Of a DNA stretch of 64,000 bases, positions 61,157 through 64,000 are shown one piece after another (the stretch's first letter is position 1; each line of letters opens with the position of its first letter). The position numbers and the translations under genes were made by a program. Origin of the DNA: RGIG3701 sp030530205 (GTDB lineage Bacteria > Planctomycetota > Planctomycetia > Pirellulales > Thermoguttaceae); NCBI GenBank assembly GCA_030530205.1, contig JAUMVK010000001.1, positions 1 to 64,000 of the forward strand. The letters run 5' to 3'. The notes beneath the pieces are model-generated. The model did no database searches. It was not told where the DNA came from and saw only the letters and a program-made list of their open reading frames with translations.

Positions 61157-62476
61157 ATGACCTCCATTTTACTTTCCCCAATTTCGTGGCCGATCCACGC
61201 GGAAATGATCCCGCCAGGGTCGAAAAGCATCACCAATCGTGCCCTTGCCATTGCCGCGGCAGCTGAGGGTGATTCTCTGCTGATCGGTGCGCTTGATTCC
61301 GAAGACACACAAATGATGATGGGCGCTTTGCGCAAAATGGGCGTTCGGCTCGAACACGACCCCACGACCGCGAAGATTCACGTCCAGGGAACCGGCGGCG
61401 CGTTTGAAAGGGGAGAAACGCAAAACCCCACGAATGAGCCGGTGGAGCTTTTTTGCGGGAACAGCGGGACGACCATCCGGTTTCTGACCGCGATGTGCGC
61501 AAACGCCCACGGTCTGTTCCGGCTGGACGGCGTGGAAAGAATGCGCCAGCGCCCGCTGGGTGACTTGCTTGACGGCCTGCGTCAACTTGGTGTTCGGGTG
61601 GAGGCGGAACTCGGAAATGACTGCCCGCCGGTTCTGCTTCACGCGGAGGGGATCCCGGGCGGCCGTGCGGTGATTCCGGGCAATATTTCGAGCCAGTTCC
61701 TCAGCGGTCTCCTTATGGCGGTTCCGTATGCGAGAGAAGAGACTACGATCGCCATTTCCGGTGGGCTCGTTTCAAGACCCTACATCACCATGACCCTCGA
61801 AGTCATGCGTGCGTTTGGTGTGACGGTGGACGAACTGGAAGGGGATGTTTTCAGGATCCCTGCCGGCCAAAAGTACTCGGGGACCCGGTACGTCATCGAG
61901 CCGGACGCTTCCGCGGCCAGTTACTTCTTCGCCGCGGCGGCCGTGGCGGGGGGAGAAATGACCGTCCGGAATCTCACGAAAAACGCCCTTCAGGGGGACG
62001 TGGGATTTTGTGACTGCCTCGCGAAAATGGGCTGCGAGGTCGAGTACCTCCCCGATGCGATCCGGGTACGTCGTGAGCCGGGCGCTCCTCTGCACGGGAT
62101 CGAAACGGATATGCGCTTCATCAGCGACACGGCGCAGACGCTCTCCGTCGTGGCCCTCTTTGCCGACTCGCCGACCACGATTCGGAACGTGGCCAATATG
62201 CGGGTCAAAGAGACCGACCGGATCCACGCGGTCGTGACGGAACTGAGAAAATTTGGGGTCGAAGTCAAAGAATTTGAGGACGGAATGACGATCCAGCCCC
62301 TCAAACAGACCCCTCCCGCAGTAGAGATCGAGACGTATAACGACCATCGAATGGCCATGAGCTTCGCCATCGCGGGCTTGCGTCTTCCCGGTGTAACCAT
62401 TCTGAATCCTGGCTGCACCGTGAAGACATACCCGGGGTTCTGGGACGATTTGGAAAAAATTAAAAAAGGACGTTAA
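61157..62476 (+). CDS. aroA: 3-phosphoshikimate 1-carboxyvinyltransferase (EPSP synthase)
   Basis: A 439-residue enzyme of the shikimate pathway that joins shikimate 3-phosphate with phosphoenolpyruvate. Conserved stretches: PPGSKSITNRAL near the start, LFCGNSGTTIRFLTA, SSQFLSGLLMAVPYA, EPDASAASYFFAAAAVAGG and VKETDRIHAVVTELRKFG. Length is typical. The LFCGNSGTTIR motif is normal for the class I/II enzymes. No neighbouring aro gene. Convergent with the DUF1559 gene 16 nt further on. Confidence 0.97.
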   Translation: MTSILLSPISWPIHAEMIPPGSKSITNRALAIAAAAEGDSLLIGALDSEDTQMMMGALRKMGVRLEHDPTTAKIHVQGTGGAFERGETQNPTNEPVELFCGNSGTTIRFLTAMCANAHGLFRLDGVERMRQRPLGDLLDGLRQLGVRVEAELGNDCPPVLLHAEGIPGGRAVIPGNISSQFLSGLLMAVPYAREETTIAISGGLVSRPYITMTLEVMRAFGVTVDELEGDVFRIPAGQKYSGTRYVIEPDASAASYFFAAAAVAGGEMTVRNLTKNALQGDVGFCDCLAKMGCEVEYLPDAIRVRREPGAPLHGIETDMRFISDTAQTLSVVALFADSPTTIRNVANMRVKETDRIHAVVTELRKFGVEVKEFEDGMTIQPLKQTPPAVEIETYNDHRMAMSFAIAGLRLPGVTILNPGCTVKTYPGFWDDLEKIKKGR

Positions 62477-62492
62477 AGAGTCGAACTGCCGG

Positions 62493-63500
62493 TTACTGGT
62501 TCAGGCTCACGGCCTGACCATCGTTTCGGACACCCAATCGGTAGTGGGTTTCTTCGTCGATGGAGTAGGAAATGCGCTGAACCGAACCATCACCCATGCA
62601 CATTCCGAAGGTACCGGCGTGGGGTGCGCCGAAACGCATGGAGTATTCGTCGTAACCGGTTCGGTCCTGCATAGGCGTACTGGTCGTGGCTTTGTACGTA
62701 ACACGGCAATTATCGCAGTCCGCGCCGACCCAGATACCGTTGTCATCACTGGAACTTCCGGAAGTTTCGTAGGCGTCAGCTTTTAGGTACTTCTCTCCGA
62801 TGAGGTACGTATTTGTCGTGCCGTCCCGAATTTGTCCTATGGTTACCTCGCTGCACGTGAAAATCAGACCATCGGCCGTTTGGGTCGGCCATGAGTTGCT
62901 CCTGGAATATTCATTGGCCTGGGAGTAGGAACTGGGGTAAAAACGTCCGTCTCCCGGGTTTGCAAATTTTCCGCCGTAATTTCCCGCGTAATCCGATTTG
63001 GCGAGCATGCAGGTTCCGGAGGTTTTCAGAGCCGCGACGTCGGCATTGCTCAGTGAGTCGTTCGCGCCGGGGTAAATTTTGGCGGCCCGACGTGACGGAC
63101 AATAAAAAGTTTGCACCGGCGTCTGCAGTACCACGGAGGCTTTTGCTTTGTCTGGCGTATCCAGCTGACCGTTCGAGGAAAGCTGGTAGAGGGCCTGCTG
63201 TTCAAGGTACGGAAGAAGCGAAAAGGTCCAACCCCCCGGTTGGTTCCGGTTCATTCCGCGGTCCGGGTCGCCGGTAAATCCCCAATGCCAGCCGCCCGAT
63301 GGGAATTTCCTGGTCGCTGATTCGTGATTCAGACAGGCAAGGCCGAGGTTCTTCAGATTGTTCCCGCATTGCATCTGACGCGCGGCCTCACGAGCCTGCT
63401 GAACGGCAGGAAGGAGCAGGCCGACCAGCATACCAATGATAGCTATGACGACCAAAAGCTCAACGAGTGTGAAACCGTCCTGTACTTTTTTTCGATTCAT
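62493..63500 (-). CDS. DUF1559 prepilin-like protein with H-X9-DG end
   Basis: A 335-residue protein. The N terminus DGFTLVELLVVIAIIGMLVG is a type IV prepilin/pseudopilin leader with the cleavage site before FTLVEL; the AVQQAREAARQMQCGNNLKN helix follows. The C-terminal H-X9-DG motif (HAGTFGMCMGDGSVQ) is the mark of DUF1559, a family greatly expanded in planctomycetes. The start at 63500 puts MNRKKVQDG before the leader; the frame continues 27 nt up. Exported through the type IV pilus or type II system; role unknown. Confidence 0.93.
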   Translation of the reverse strand: MNRKKVQDGFTLVELLVVIAIIGMLVGLLLPAVQQAREAARQMQCGNNLKNLGLACLNHESATRKFPSGGWHWGFTGDPDRGMNRNQPGGWTFSLLPYLEQQALYQLSSNGQLDTPDKAKASVVLQTPVQTFYCPSRRAAKIYPGANDSLSNADVAALKTSGTCMLAKSDYAGNYGGKFANPGDGRFYPSSYSQANEYSRSNSWPTQTADGLIFTCSEVTIGQIRDGTTNTYLIGEKYLKADAYETSGSSSDDNGIWVGADCDNCRVTYKATTSTPMQDRTGYDEYSMRFGAPHAGTFGMCMGDGSVQRISYSIDEETHYRLGVRNDGQAVSLNQ

Positions 63501-63692
63501 AATCCAGTCCCCATAATATTTCTCCAAAATTTATCATCTTAACCTTATTATACGCAATTGACGTTTTTTTTCAATGAGGAGAACGAAAAAAATGTAAAAA
63601 TTTTCAGGAAGGGGTGGAAAAAAAGAAAAAAAGTGGTAAAATCAGAGGAGATTTTTACTCGTTCTGTTCCCTTTTCGCTTCAGGAGCAAAAA

Positions 63693-64000
63693 ATGAAAAT
63701 CATGGCCCCTTCCGGAAATATTGACTGCATGAACGCCGCGATCCGTGCCGGTGCGGATGAGGTTTACATGGGAATTTCCGGTTTCGGGGCGCGGCGCTTC
63801 GCGAAGAATTTTTCTGTTCAGGAGTACTGCGACGCGGTGGGGGAGGCGCATCGGTACGGGACGGCCGTGAACGTCACGCTCAACACGATCATGGCGCAGG
63901 AAGAATTCGACGCGCTGGACGAATCACTCGACCTTCTGTACGCCGCCGGGGTGGACGCGGTGATCGTTCAGGACCTCGGTTTCGCGGACTATTTGCGGGT
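63693..64000 (+). CDS. U32-family peptidase, N-terminal part (runs off the window)
   Basis: The first 102 codons of a U32 peptidase (YegQ/YhbU/RlhA type). The N terminus MKIMAPSGNIDCMNAAIRAG is followed by ADEVYMGISGFGARRFAKNF and VDAVIVQDLGFADYL, all usual for the TIM-barrel family now linked to tRNA or rRNA hydroxylation and to collagenase-like activity. AGGAG lies 7 nt before the ATG. The rest lies beyond the window, so no statement on its catalytic residues can be made. Confidence 0.9.
   Translation, partial: MKIMAPSGNIDCMNAAIRAGADEVYMGISGFGARRFAKNFSVQEYCDAVGEAHRYGTAVNVTLNTIMAQEEFDALDESLDLLYAAGVDAVIVQDLGFADYLR

Overview
The window looks like chromosomal DNA of a planctomycete, probably an anaerobic gut- or rumen-type lineage. 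This is inferred from gene content, not from a marker gene. The planctomycete signals are a prepilin-like DUF1559 protein ending in an H-X9-DG motif, a DUF1598 protein, two very large PEP-CTERM surface proteins, a PPC-type secreted protein, a DcaP-like porin, a beta-propeller/di-heme cytochrome, and many signal-peptide and lipobox proteins. Rubrerythrin points to anaerobic life. All 41 protein genes are accounted for; one tRNA (Ala, GGC) is present. No rRNA, CRISPR array, insertion sequence or prophage was seen.

Layout: 1-4.9 kb holds a secreted esterase flanked by repeat arrays, a membrane glycosyltransferase, a small membrane protein, hisA and ndk. 5.0-9.1 kb holds a PEP-CTERM repeat protein followed by an HtrA-like protein that has lost its whole catalytic triad. 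9.5-14.6 kb holds an APH-fold kinase, a class C26 glutaminase-like protein without its cysteine, and a PPC protein. 14.9-24.1 kb holds an ExeA-type ATPase, a TPR-ExbB-ExbD operon and a porin. 24.2-31.5 kb holds the DUF1598 protein, a DinG/XPD helicase, a leucine-rich-repeat (LRR) protein and an OleA-like thiolase. 31.9-41.3 kb holds a second PEP-CTERM protein, a beta-helix protein with a poly-Asp tail, proA, a GH99-like protein and an intact HtrA protease. 41.5-50.4 kb holds an SDR protein lacking its catalytic Tyr, a lipoprotein, rubrerythrin, a cupin, a second LRR protein, a secreted phosphodiesterase, tRNA-Ala and an acyl-AMP ligase. 50.5-64 kb holds a Ser/Thr kinase paired with a giant glycoside hydrolase, an operon of acetyltransferase, cytochrome and glycosyltransferase, a lipoprotein, aroA, the DUF1559 protein and the start of a U32 peptidase.

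Housekeeping genes (hisA, ndk, proA, aroA) stand alone among envelope and surface genes; biosynthetic operons are scattered, as is common in planctomycetes. The recurring theme is the cell envelope: secreted enzymes, surface repeat proteins, porin, energised ExbBD channel, lipoproteins.

The most unusual observations are: three or more enzyme folds in one window with missing catalytic residues; two LRR paralogues 14 kb apart sharing a 14-bp upstream box; two PEP-CTERM genes sharing a near-identical promoter core; a promoter whose 16-bp spacer is a palindrome; and several families of interspersed palindromic repeats filling the intergenic gaps. Many starts were moved downstream of the longest open frame on the basis of signal peptides, ribosome binding sites or promoters.
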